Translations under genes and position numbers: made by a program
Shown: one piece after another, positions 30,961 to 40,505 of the stretch
Layout: each line of letters begins with the position of its first letter
Numbering within the stretch: position 1 is the stretch's first letter
From: Fistulifera solaris
Taxonomy: Eukaryota; Bacillariophyta; Bacillariophyceae; Naviculales; Stauroneidaceae
NCBI GenBank assembly: GCA_030295235.1
Contig: AP026173.1
Location: forward strand, 310,001 to 374,000
DNA: 64,000 nt
Direction of reading: 5' to 3'
The notes under the pieces: generated by a model
The model's input: the letters and a program-made list of their open reading frames with translations, nothing else
Told to the model about the DNA's origin: nothing
Databases searched by the model: none

Positions 30961-32397
30961 CTAAAAGAATAGATGATCTTGCACCGGGACTTTGATTTTC
31001 TTCTCACATGATTCATACGCTTGTAATCGATCCGCAAGTCTTTGGTTTTGCCTCTTTAAGGTCTTTATTTTCTTTCGACACTCTTGACCGAAGACGATCA
31101 GTTCCGGCTGTGTCAAGGCATCCAACCGGGAATGCTTCGACGGGCCGGCCTCTTCTCTGGACTTTCGGTGACTCCTGTGCCTCGATTCTGCATTGATTGC
31201 TTTCTGACAAGCTTCACAATACGCGCCCTGTCGTTTGTAGATTTTCAAGATACGGTACGTAACACATCCTTCCGTGGAATTGACTCCTTTACAAGGGTAG
31301 ATGTAACTTAAGGCGTCTGCTTCATCCGACAGTGTAATCGGGACAAAGTCCACGTGAATGCGACGCAACAGTGCCATGGCATCACGAAATATGGGTTCGT
31401 CTTTTGCTTTGTCGATTCCGATAGCGATCACTTTGGCCTTAATTTCTTCTTTGCACCGTTCTGCGGACGGTAAGAATGGGGGAGGGGGAGGATCCTTGAC
31501 CTTGAGTTGCTTTGCTGGTACGGTCGCGGGCTTTGCTGCTGTTTGCACTTTCGGCGGCAGTCCCGGTACCGGTATCCTGAACACATTCGGCGACATTCCT
31601 GGCACTTTGGACTGCGCCGAAACCGGTTGCACTTTCGGTCGCCCGCCTGGCTTCAATTGCTGGTTCGTGAGCAACACTGTAGGCTGTTTCGGTGCTTGTT
31701 TCGGTACTATAGGCTGCTTCGGTGCTTGTTTCGGTACTACCGTTGCTAAACCTTTCATCAAGTTCGCTTGCCTCGCTGTTTCGGCGCTACTCGCTTCCAC
31801 GGCACTGGCGGCATTCAGTAAGCGCGAAACGGTCTCCGCATTGACTGCTGCCCGAATTTCGTTCAGCACATCCGTCACTTCCGTTTGCGTGGTCACCGGA
31901 GCGCAAATGAAATAATTTTCGGTAGTTTCGAGACATTTCAACTCGTGAATCATGTAATCGTCCAGTAATGGACCCGGCGGAACAATTTGCTTGATCAAAG
32001 CAGCCATTCGTCGTACGCGATTACAGTCGTCCATCAGTCTGTCACTAATGTCATTCTTCTTACAAGATTCCATTTCCGCATCGTTGAGCAGCGATGTGAT
32101 TCTCTTGCTTCCCAGAAATTGGTAGACGGCAATGGGAAAATGATGCCGCGCGAGGACGATTTCTTTCTTGTGATCGGTTTTCCCATTGCCGCGAAATTTT
32201 TCTTCAATACCGGGCGCATGCTTGCACATGGCGGCAAGAAATATCATATTCTTGAAGAAGGTTTGTGGTGAACTGGATGTCATGATCTTTCTCATCGACC
32301 ATCGATGGCATCGCCCTTTCCAGACGTGACCGGCGGGGGCCAAAGCTTCGATTTGATCCGAAAGTTCACGGCATTCTTTCCCCACGAACAGTGGCAT
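30961..32397 (-). CDS. Unrecognised protein with KQAPKQP repeat and C-terminal coiled coil
   Basis: An uninterrupted 478-residue frame. The N-terminal 190 residues are mixed alpha-helical (FLGSKRITSLLNDAEMES). A low-complexity centre has two copies of VPKQAPKQP and Pro-rich stretches (DPPPPPFLP). A folded-looking region follows (KAKVIAIGIDKAKDEPIFRDA, then YIYPCKGVNSTEGCVTY). A Cys-pair segment (YCEACQKAINAES), a basic stretch and a terminal coiled coil (KKIKTLKRQNQRLADRLQAY) complete it. I do not recognise it. The basic plus coiled-coil end would suit a nuclear or nucleic-acid-associated protein, but this is a guess. No targeting signal. Confidence 0.65.
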   Translation of the reverse strand: MPLFVGKECRELSDQIEALAPAGHVWKGRCHRWSMRKIMTSSSPQTFFKNMIFLAAMCKHAPGIEEKFRGNGKTDHKKEIVLARHHFPIAVYQFLGSKRITSLLNDAEMESCKKNDISDRLMDDCNRVRRMAALIKQIVPPGPLLDDYMIHELKCLETTENYFICAPVTTQTEVTDVLNEIRAAVNAETVSRLLNAASAVEASSAETARQANLMKGLATVVPKQAPKQPIVPKQAPKQPTVLLTNQQLKPGGRPKVQPVSAQSKVPGMSPNVFRIPVPGLPPKVQTAAKPATVPAKQLKVKDPPPPPFLPSAERCKEEIKAKVIAIGIDKAKDEPIFRDAMALLRRIHVDFVPITLSDEADALSYIYPCKGVNSTEGCVTYRILKIYKRQGAYCEACQKAINAESRHRSHRKSREEAGPSKHSRLDALTQPELIVFGQECRKKIKTLKRQNQRLADRLQAYESCEKKIKVPVQDHLFF

Positions 32398-32884
32398 TGC
32401 TCTCCTTCCTGTTTCGGTTTTGTCATCTTCTAACTACGTTGCAAAGTGATAAGGCGGAGATCTCAAATTGTTTTTTATGCCTTTTGTGTGCGTTATAGGG
32501 TCTACAAAAGCGCCGGTTGCTCGCATTTCGGCAAAAATATTTGCGCACGCACAGCAAATAATCGGTACATCTTCTACGTGATTTTGTGTAGCTTCGGGGG
32601 GCCTCGGCGTTTTGGGCGGCAAAAGCAGTGTAAGCCTTACTGTAGGCGAGATAACAGATAAATTTAATTTCGATACGCGAATGCGTCGTAGTGGTTCAAC
32701 GAAGACTTCCACAATAAACGACCACATTGGCGACGAGATGCGATGATGCGAATCCTCGCTCCAGCTCACTTTTTCAAACCATATTCGTCAAGGAGCAACG
32801 GTTGCAACTGATCGGTCTTACATTGGCTCTCCAGGAGGTGCTTGACCCACAGACGACATTAAGTGTATTGCACAACGGAGAACA
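32398..32884. other. Divergent promoter region
   Basis: It lies between the KQAPKQP-repeat protein (minus) and the PsbP-like gene (plus). A 111-codon minus-strand frame exists at 32434-32769, but I see no domain or paralogue to support it. Confidence 0.35.
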
Positions 32885-33928
32885 ATGAAAAGCATCCGCG
32901 TCACGCGCATCGTTTGGATGCCGATTCTTTTTCTATTTTATTCCGCAAAACAAACGGCTAACGCACTCGTCACTGCCGATGGGAAACATCTTTTTCAATC
33001 CAATTTCATAGAACAAGTCGTTTGGGTCTTGCAACAAAGATATCACAAACGTCCGAGAAAACGGAGAGTGACGCCGGAACTGAGCTCACAGGTGAAATCC
33101 AGAAACAACCTGCGTTGCGATCGCCAGCGAGCGTTCGAGATATGATGGCTGCCATGGGAACATCTCCTCGTCGTATCTTTCTATCGGTTGCGTCATCGGC
33201 CGGAATTGCGTTGGTGGGAAATTTGTTTGGTGTCACCAGTTCCGCTCTCAACCAAATCGACGAGGATTTCGTCGAATCGACGGGGTTGGATTTGTACTAT
33301 CCGAGAGGTGACTATAAAAGGTATCGAACGGTGGATTATACCTTTGTGATTCCGAAAGAATGGGTGGCCGATACCGCAGTCGAACTCGCGAAAGCCCAGA
33401 GACGGACACAGCCTCTTGATTATCGAATGCGACAAACGAGTGGAGGTACCCTTCCCGACTCTGGTACGTTTCATTCAATTTTGAAATCACCTATTTGTGT
33501 TTAATCTTACGTCGCTCCCTTGATCAGCGTTTGGACCTCCGGGAAGGCTCGATAACCGTGGCGTTTCCCAGGGAGACACGAATGTGTCGGTAATACAATC
33601 TCCATTTTCCCCGGGCTTTTCACTCCGCGATACGATGAAAACGCCTACCGAAGGTGCTCTATTTCTGCTCAACAATTCGATTGCCCGTTTAGAAAGTGGT
33701 CGCAAAGCTGCACTCCTCGATGCATCCGAACGAAACGGTGTCTATCAATTTGAATACAGAGTCGACCCCGGTGGCGGAAGACCACCACTGCGATCCATTT
33801 CCGTCCTAGCACAGGCCAAGCAGTTTTTGTATACGATGACAGTAGTTGCGCCTGAGAAAGACTGGACTTCCAGTAAAGCATACGAGGCAAAACTACGAAA
33901 GATTGCTGAAAGTTTTCATCTTCGATAG
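32885..33928 (+). CDS. PsbP-like thylakoid lumen protein (one intron, one frameshift)
   Basis: PsbP-domain proteins support photosystem II or its assembly in the thylakoid lumen. The ATG at 32885 starts a signal peptide (IVWMPILFLFYSAKQTANAL), followed by a Ser/Thr-rich basic stretch. The frame changes at TTT 33021-33023, where one T restores it. Then comes a twin-arginine-like lumenal signal (SPRRIFLSVASSAGIALVG). An intron at 33464-33527 joins LPDS to AFGPPGRLDNRG. The mature part shows the PsbP fold: YTFVIPKEWV, VSVIQSPFS, TPTEGALFLLNN, LYTMTVVAPEKDW and a final KLRKIAESFHL. Three consecutive targeting elements fit import across four plastid membranes and the thylakoid by the Tat route. 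The exact paralogue is not determined. Confidence 0.82.
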
Positions 33929-34052
33929 CGATTTGCTAAACGTTGATTGCACATTCATAGTCAAATAAACGAGTTATCAATTAGAAGGGTGTTGATTGTA
34001 TTCAAAACAACTGAGGAATAGCACGCTGCTTTACAAGACGGCAGAAAATTCA

Positions 34053-34301
34053 TTATTTCTTCTCGGAGGCTCGGTTGAGTTCCTCCCGCAAGTTCTTCGT
34101 GAAATCGTCATCCATATCGTCATCCCAGTTATCCATCCACTGCTGCGTTTCTTCCTCTATTTCATTCTTGCCCCAATGTTCAGATTCAAATTCCTCAAAT
34201 TGGTCATCCTCCTCCATAGCCTCCATCAACGTCTTCGGTTCGGTCTTCTTGGAGGCATCCGCACTGGATTGGCTCTTTTTCGCCTCTGTTGTATCTCCCA
34301 T
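34053..34301 (-). CDS. SEM1: 26S proteasome subunit DSS1/SEM1
   Basis: A tiny acidic protein (82 residues from ATG 34301, MGDTTEAKK). It carries the family signature EEDDQFEEFESEHWGK followed by WMDNWDDDMDDDF and a short terminal helix (LREELNRASEKK). DSS1/SEM1 belongs to the proteasome lid and also stabilises BRCA2- and TREX-2-type complexes. An upstream in-frame ATG at 34349 adds a hydrophobic start not seen in the family, so I prefer 34301. The length matches other eukaryotes. Confidence 0.92.
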   Translation of the reverse strand: MGDTTEAKKSQSSADASKKTEPKTLMEAMEEDDQFEEFESEHWGKNEIEEETQQWMDNWDDDMDDDFTKNLREELNRASEKK

Positions 34302-35165
34302 TCTGTCCTTGCTGCTTTCTAATGACACTATAAGAAAAGTAGGATGCAATGCCTTTTTTAATTATTTTTCCGTCGCCCAAGAAGCAACAAGCAATAAGCA
34401 ATAAACACTCTTTGTTTTGTCTTTGTCAACAAGGCAACAAGATCCTCGTCCTTCGTTGCCCTTCATCCTTCGTCGTCCCTTGCTTTTATGGGTGCAAAAA
34501 CGGACGACAAAAGCGCGCTAAATAATGCTACCCCTACGACACGGCTGCGCCTAATTGCGCATAGCGCGCATCATCATCCGCGCACGCCGTGCGCATTCTC
34601 CCGCATGGCGCAAAGTTCCAACGGTCATAAAACGTCCTAGCTCCTAAGTGATGCATGCCAACAGCTTCCACCCAGAAATTTTGCAATTAAGTCCAAAACG
34701 TGCTCAAACGCGCTTCGTCTTAGAAGGATCATTGGATATTCCGTCGGTCCAGGCGCGCAAGGCTTATTACATATTACTCCATAGTAAGTCGTCGCCAAAG
34801 GACAGCCCATTTAGCGACCACGGGAGTGAACGGTTATCTCAACGAGCTTTGGCTTTCCCGCGCAAACGATTGACGAAAAGAACCATCATCGCTCCTTTGC
34901 TCTGCTTGCACAGCAATAGGAACTCGCAGTCCTATCAACCTTATCATTTACTTACAATAATCTCAACAACATCAACCAGACAACATGTAAGTATAATCAA
35001 AGCCTTACACGTTGTTTCTTGAATGGAATATCCGGTTTATTGGGCAGGCGCAGTTATTTCTTCTCGACTTTTCTGACGAGTCTTGTTCACAACATTTCTT
35101 CTTCACAGGGTCTCGTTCCGTCGCAAAAGAAGGAAGAATCCACTGACAAGAAGGCTGACACAAAA
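34302..35165. other. Intergenic region between DSS1 and the second ARM-like gene
   Basis: Promoters for both genes should be here. Near 34,983 an ATGTAAGTATAATC looks like a splice donor, and an acceptor-like CACAG is found at 35,105-35,109. The ARM-like gene may therefore have an extra 5' intron. No other gene is supported. Confidence 0.35.
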
Positions 35166-36895
35166 ATGACTTCCAAGAAAGAAGACAAGGTACGTTTACG
35201 GACTCGTGATGATTTAGCGACGGATGAGTAAAGCAATTTCTCACTTTCTTTCATCATCAGCCCGTCACCAAAGCTGCTGCCCCCAGCAAGCCCCCGACGC
35301 TCGATGACATTCCTGATTTGATTGATCAAATGCTTAATTCGAATGGCGAAAAGAGCGCAGCCGCTACCAAGCGTATTTACGAACTGTGCGACGTCGGTCA
35401 CAAACAGAACCGTGTGCCTATGGTTTGCAGCGGAAAGTACGATGTCTTGACGCCCTTGGCAAAGTGCTTGACGCAGGAAAGTGGAGATGGACGTCACTTA
35501 GCTTGCTTGGCATTGAACAACCTTTCGATTCCCACGGAAAACAAACGTGTGATGGCTCTTGGACCGGCTTCGAAGGATGTAATTGGAGGACTCTGCAAAG
35601 TTATTGCCGAAGACAAGCAGGAATCTTATTTGTGCTGCATTTGCCTCATGAACCTTTCTTTCCTCGAGGCAAGCATTACGTCTATCTTACAGTACTCTCC
35701 TTCTCTTGATGGCAAAGTTCTGAGTCCTTTGGATAATCCGGATTCTCTTCTGCGCGTCTTGGAGAAGCTTCTCGCGAACTCACCGGCTGTCCCCAAGTCA
35801 GGATCGGGCAAATCGGAAGGTGTGCGCTGGGCTTGCGGTTTGATCAAGAACCTGGCGAAAAGCGAAGAAAATGCGGCTTTGATCGGAAAGACTGACATTC
35901 CGAAGTGCGTCGTAGAGAACATCCGAGCAACTACGGCTCCTCCCTCTCGCTGGACGTCCAACAGCTTGGAGGACTTTTCTCTATTTGTTATTCTGAACCT
36001 CGCTCAGTGGCCTGTCTCGCGAGATACCCTTATTCGATCGGGAGCTGTTGATGTTATCAAGCCTATCATGTCGGAGGGTGACCTCCAGGGACTCAAGGCG
36101 ACCATGGCCTGCGCGTTCCTTGGCGCCAAATGGGATGCTTTCCCAGATGGCGGCAATCCAGCCGCCAAGGCTGTGTCGGAACTCATGACGAACATTGTCG
36201 AAAAGAAGGGAAAAGACGGGCAGTACGCTTACGGAGTGTTCAAGCTGTACACTGCCACGAAAGCTTACCGTGATCTTGCCGTCTCTGCGGCCCGCGACGA
36301 CTCGGAAGGAACTGAATCCAACACGAAGGTGCTCGCTTTCCCCTCAGCAGTGGCCCTCTGCTTGCAAATTGTGTCCGATCTTGTGATCTCTGCTATGGAG
36401 GATTCCGAGGGTGGATCCAAGTATGTCCCCGATGCCATGTCTGCAGAATACGCTGTAGGTGCCTTCGAGGCTATGCTCCCAGCTATTCTTCAACCGGCGG
36501 AGCCATCACGTCAATCGGTACAAAGCGAGAAAGCCGCGAGTGAAATCAGTCAAATGTTCCTTACGTATGTTGACGTGTCAGGAACGACCGACGAAGCCAA
36601 GAAAAGTGCCAGAAGCGTCGCGTCTAAGCTCAAAGAGGCGACGGGCTCTGCTAGACCCATTCTCGAAATCTCGCACGACTTGTGGAATCAATACCGAAAG
36701 CGAGAGGGACAACCGTTGGATCAATTCATTTCCAGCGAGAAGGGCATTGAAGCGGATATGAATGGCCCGCTTGATTTCCCTTCCGTGTGCCAACTCGGAG
36801 GGCGGTTGCACCATCCTTTAGATGCAGTTCAAATAATGGTTAATAGTTGTTGTAGACGTGTGCTCCACGAAACAAAGATTTGTGCTCTTACGTAA
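35166..36895 (+). CDS. Armadillo-like repeat protein, full-length paralogue (one intron)
   Basis: Start ATG 35166 gives MTSKKEDK. An intron at 35190-35260 (GTACG...CATCAG) joins it to PVTKAAAPSKPPTLDDIPDL, and the frame runs on to 36895 for about 552 residues. It contains helical repeat units of ARM type (RHLACLALNNLSIPTENKRVM; GVRWACGLIKNLAKSEENA; GLKATMACAFLGAKWDAF) and a C-terminal helical extension. The function is unknown; such folds bind partner proteins. The truncated gene at 29,750 is its paralogue, 5 kb away, so the pair arose by local duplication around the intervening genes. Confidence 0.75.
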
Positions 36896-37561
36896 AGATA
36901 AAAGGTAATTCACATTCATATTACTTTTGAAAGCGCATGTTGATTATGGGTTCTATGGCTAGTTACTTTTGAACAGAACTCAATTCCTCTAGTATCTTTC
37001 ACTTATCATGGGCTCAGGGGCAAAGCATAGCTTACTCGCTTTTGAGGGCCACCTATGCTATTTACAAAGTGAAGAGCTCGAAAGACCGGCTAAAAGATTA
37101 GTCGTATGATTTAAAGCACATGCTTTCTTTTCCTTGCGTCAATGAAATGAGCTCAAAATCCCTTTTTCAAGACAGCAGGTTTCATTCTTCTTTAGGTGAC
37201 CTTAGCAAATGTCGTCAGCGGCCAAGGGCATAAATAAGTCAGTGGGAAGAATTCTGCAACCACTCGCAATTAGATTGTGCAATAAACTGTAGAAAATACA
37301 GACGTGCATCTCGATCGTGCATCCGTAATTAGGACAAACCGGGACAAACGGTTTTTGTACTCAGCTGGTTAAGTAGGAAACGACATGTTGAAAAATTCGA
37401 CAGCATGATGAGTGCATTGTTGTGTACATTTCCTCATTTGAATCCAGTTGTTGTTGTTGTTGGTCGATCGCCTTGGTTTTTTACTCCTCGCGTTTCGTTG
37501 CCCTTCATCTTTCATTCAACAAATAACTAATTATATCCTTGAAGACAACGTCAATGCAAAT
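36896..37561. other. Intergenic region
   Basis: About 660 AT-rich bases between the ARM-like gene and the Cys-rich surface protein. A hydrophobic frame precedes the next gene in phase from 37448, but it begins at a TTG and the ATG at 37562 is a better start. Nothing else is supported. Confidence 0.35.
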
Positions 37562-38617
37562 ATGAATTCTGTCTCTTTCTCCGGTCTTCTTCTCATTCTG
37601 TGCGGCACAGTCGTAGCGCAGTGCCCTCTCTGTTACGACGGATCCGACCCTCCGGATCCGGATTTCGTCCCCGGTGGCCGATTGGACAACCTTACCTGCG
37701 ATTCGTTAGCTTTCGGTGCGAGCGTCCCCGACCCGGAAGGTGATGGCCCTACTTGCGAAGACTGGCTTCTAATCGGACTGCAATGCGGATGTCCCATTCC
37801 TCCGGGCGGTTGTCCTTTGTGCTACGACGGCAGTCGTCCTCCTTCCTTCCAAAAAGAAGTCCTCAATTCGACGTGCGCGATATTCATCAGTGCGGCAGGT
37901 ACCCCGAATTCGGATCCGCAAACCCCGACGTGCGATCAGTGGCTGCAAATTGGTGTCCTTTGTGAATGCCCCGTTCCCGACGATGCGTGTGATCTCTGTG
38001 AAGACGGTTCGTCCATTCCGGACCCTGAATTGATGATTGGTGTCGATAAGTGTTCCGATCTGATAGCCAGAGCCGCATTCTCGGAAGGAGAAGAATGTTC
38101 GTCGTTGCAGGCTACGGCCGGTGTCTACTGTGGCTGCACGAATCCGATTGCGTCCGAAGGTTATTGCCGCATCTGCGGAAACGGAACGTTGTTGCCCAAT
38201 CCGGGCTTTGTTCCGGAAACAGATGACAACACCGAGCGGAGTTGCGGTCAATTAGAGATCAACCGCGAAGGACTCGCGTGCGAGGAACTTCAGAACCTGT
38301 ACGCGGAAGCTTGTTGTAATGCAGCGCCGGTGGCGGCTCCATCCGGCAATGCTGCTCCGACGGTCGACGAAACTCCGGTGGAAGCTCCTACCCCGACGAC
38401 CGATGAAGAACCTGCTCCGGTCAGCGGTGAAGCGCCGACTGTATCTCCAGAGGCTCCCGTGCCGGCGACTCCCGTAAATCCGAGCCCCGTGGACTCTGGA
38501 AATTCGACAACAACTCCCACAGCGCCAACGGGCACATCGACTGGATCATCCTCCGCGGCAGGAAGGGGTTACGAGTACCTGATGGCAATCTTTATCGCGG
38601 TCGTAATGATTTGGTAA
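37562..38617 (+). CDS. Cys-rich, probably GPI-anchored surface protein with four repeats
   Basis: Start ATG 37562 gives a signal peptide (MNSVSFSGLLLILCGTVVAQ). Then come four repeats of about 55-60 residues, each opening CxLC-DGS-xxPxP or a variant (CPLCYDGSDPP; CPLCYDGSRPP; CDLCEDGSSIP; CRICGNGTLLP). Each has a central Cys and closes with a C-x-C pair (CGCP, CECP, CGC). A Pro/Thr/Ser-rich stalk (PTPTTDEEPAPVSGEAPTV) and a terminal hydrophobic helix (YEYLMAIFIAVVMIW) follow, suggesting a GPI anchor. The protein would stand on the cell surface, perhaps in the frustule coat. I do not know the family; repeats of this type are common in diatom proteins. The LPMO gene at 38,942 converges on it. 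Confidence 0.7.
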   Translation: MNSVSFSGLLLILCGTVVAQCPLCYDGSDPPDPDFVPGGRLDNLTCDSLAFGASVPDPEGDGPTCEDWLLIGLQCGCPIPPGGCPLCYDGSRPPSFQKEVLNSTCAIFISAAGTPNSDPQTPTCDQWLQIGVLCECPVPDDACDLCEDGSSIPDPELMIGVDKCSDLIARAAFSEGEECSSLQATAGVYCGCTNPIASEGYCRICGNGTLLPNPGFVPETDDNTERSCGQLEINREGLACEELQNLYAEACCNAAPVAAPSGNAAPTVDETPVEAPTPTTDEEPAPVSGEAPTVSPEAPVPATPVNPSPVDSGNSTTTPTAPTGTSTGSSSAAGRGYEYLMAIFIAVVMIW

Positions 38618-38941
38618 GGATTATAAACAATCCTATATGTCACTTTAAAAGAAAACACTTTTTTTGTAAAACGTTCTTCGTCTAAAAGCTTCTTAGTAGC
38701 TCTTGTTACTCTTGAAGTCAGTTATGGGTGAGAAACAAAGCTTCTTCATGACTCTGAGTACCAACTGAGGCATTCACTTTTTTGTTGCAACGCCAACCTG
38801 TCTCTTCAAATCTTCATCAGTGTGCATCTGTTTGATCTGTATTTAGTTGAGCCTTTAGTTTCTTTGATACATCTGGCAAAGAGACGGAGTTTCTAGTCAC
38901 CCAACCGAAAGCGTCGCCGCTACGTTACGAAAAACTCCGCT
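38618..38941. other. Convergent 3' flank
   Basis: About 320 bases between the convergent Cys-rich protein and LPMO genes. It contains T-rich stretches after each stop. No feature was recognised. Confidence 0.35.
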
Positions 38942-40003
38942 CTAGAGTACTAGTATACAAAACCAAGCAAAAGAGATACCCAAGTATGCCATCATTTTTG
39001 AATCTTCCCGCTTTGCACCTGAAGTCGGAACGACTGATTCGCCGGTTGGTTCGGTCACTGGAGCTATCGGCTGTGTAACTGGACTTGCTGGTTCTGTCGG
39101 CTGCGCCACCGTACCTGTAGGTTGTGCCACTGGAGCAGAAACTGGTATTTGTACCGGCGAACCGGACGCCGTACTTGGAGGGGGAGGCGCGACAGAGACT
39201 GCGGGTGCATGAGGTGCGTTTCGATGAAAAGCCAAGACACAAACTCCAGACTTACCTTCAATACAACCAAAAAATTGCTCCGGTGTGCCTGGCAAGGAAG
39301 GGTCGCCGCTTTGTGGGTAGGGTAAATTGCAATCCGATACCGTCGGACTGTACCATTCGGAGGGGAGTACTTTGACTTGAGAATTCCCTCCACTAAAGTA
39401 GGCATCGTAATTGGGCGGCTTGCAGCTGTTGGAAGTGATGTATTTCCATTGTATCAGTACTTCCTCTCCATATAAACCTTGCGGCAGTTGATAATCATGG
39501 ACGTATTCTGTATAACCTTCGCTCCATCCGGCTAAATAGCCGCGATCCGGATGAATGGGGTCCGCTGGAATATCGTACAACAAGTCTTTGACGAACAACA
39601 GCGAACGAGACGGGTCTGTAAAACAGTCCCAGGTGGAAGAGCGTCCATTCGGACACGCTCGTATTTCAATGTGACCTCCGTGATGGACAGGAATGGTAAA
39701 ATTCATCCGAATCACGTCGCCGCTGTTGTAGGCACCCTGCGACTCCCAGGGAATGACATTCCCCAACGAGTCGACCCACTCATCGTAATCATTCGTATCC
39801 GTGTAACCACAAACACCGTTATTTCGATTCAAGCAATGCGGACAGTACTCCTTCTTGGCTTTTCCTGCTTCTTGTCCGTCGGTTCCATTTTCGTGTGCTA
39901 CCCAGTTTCGTGCGCGAGGGCTGCTGACATAGCCGTGGCTGTGCACCAGCGAGAAGAGGCTCAGCAGACTGCCGAGGGAGGCAATCATTTGTTTGTGTTG
40001 CAT
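38942..40003 (-). CDS. Lytic polysaccharide monooxygenase-like protein (AA15-type), GPI-anchored
   Basis: Start ATG 40003. A 22-residue signal peptide ends ...SLVHS, so the mature protein begins HGYVSSPRARNW. The N-terminal His is one half of the copper 'histidine brace'. The second His lies in PVHHGGHIEIRACP (residues 107/108). Cys clusters (YCPHCLNRNNGVCGYTD; SSTWDCFTDP; NSCKPPNYDAYF) and the C-terminal LPSEWYSPTVSDC part fit AA15 or related chitin-binding type-4 enzymes. These cleave crystalline chitin or cellulose oxidatively. A Pro/Thr-rich linker and a terminal hydrophobic helix (MMAYLGISFAWFCILVL) suggest a GPI anchor, unusual for a secreted LPMO. The target could be beta-chitin or another wall polymer. 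Confidence 0.75.
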   Translation of the reverse strand: MQHKQMIASLGSLLSLFSLVHSHGYVSSPRARNWVAHENGTDGQEAGKAKKEYCPHCLNRNNGVCGYTDTNDYDEWVDSLGNVIPWESQGAYNSGDVIRMNFTIPVHHGGHIEIRACPNGRSSTWDCFTDPSRSLLFVKDLLYDIPADPIHPDRGYLAGWSEGYTEYVHDYQLPQGLYGEEVLIQWKYITSNSCKPPNYDAYFSGGNSQVKVLPSEWYSPTVSDCNLPYPQSGDPSLPGTPEQFFGCIEGKSGVCVLAFHRNAPHAPAVSVAPPPPSTASGSPVQIPVSAPVAQPTGTVAQPTEPASPVTQPIAPVTEPTGESVVPTSGAKREDSKMMAYLGISFAWFCILVL

Positions 40004-40505
40004 CGTTTTAAGTTCTAATACAGTATCCAGACCTTTTACTTTGATGTTGCTTGCTCTGAGTCGACATCACTCTTCGAAATAAATGAAAAAAGTGTGCCAA
40101 GAGAGTTGGAGTGTGCAAAAGACGCGACGCGAGGTCGCCGAAGAACTTGCGGCTGTCGAAGTACTTTACAAAAGATACTCAAATTCACAAGATTCAAATA
40201 GTGTACTATCCGGGACTCTTCGTTCCATCTTTTCATTCCCTTTTTCTATATAATTAGTACATCAGAGCTTATAAAGATGTAGCTACGCAACAGAAACCCT
40301 AGCTCGGGCTCTCTAGCTGGCTGGAGCTTCCAAGATGAACGATTCATCTAATCTATCTCCAAGGCAGGATCTTAATGATGTCGAACAAACAAGGAAAAAT
40401 CTCATTTGAGGATTATGCGCGGTATAGATGATATCGCGTTTTTCGTCACTTGTCTTCTCGGCGATTATAAAAAGAGAAGACGTCATGAAGGAGAAACGAA
40501 GCGCT
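40004..40505. other. Intergenic region upstream of the LPMO gene
   Basis: Holds the LPMO promoter and the 3' flank of the patatin-like gene. No frame or RNA gene is supported. Confidence 0.35.

Noticed and set aside
32434-32769. A 111-codon minus-strand frame
   Set aside because: No recognisable motif, no paralogue and an unremarkable composition; it sits in a divergent promoter region.
34648-35022. A 124-codon forward frame upstream of the second ARM-like gene
   Set aside because: It overlaps the probable 5' leader and splice signals of that gene, has no recognisable domain and is rich in Ser/His as in random sequence.
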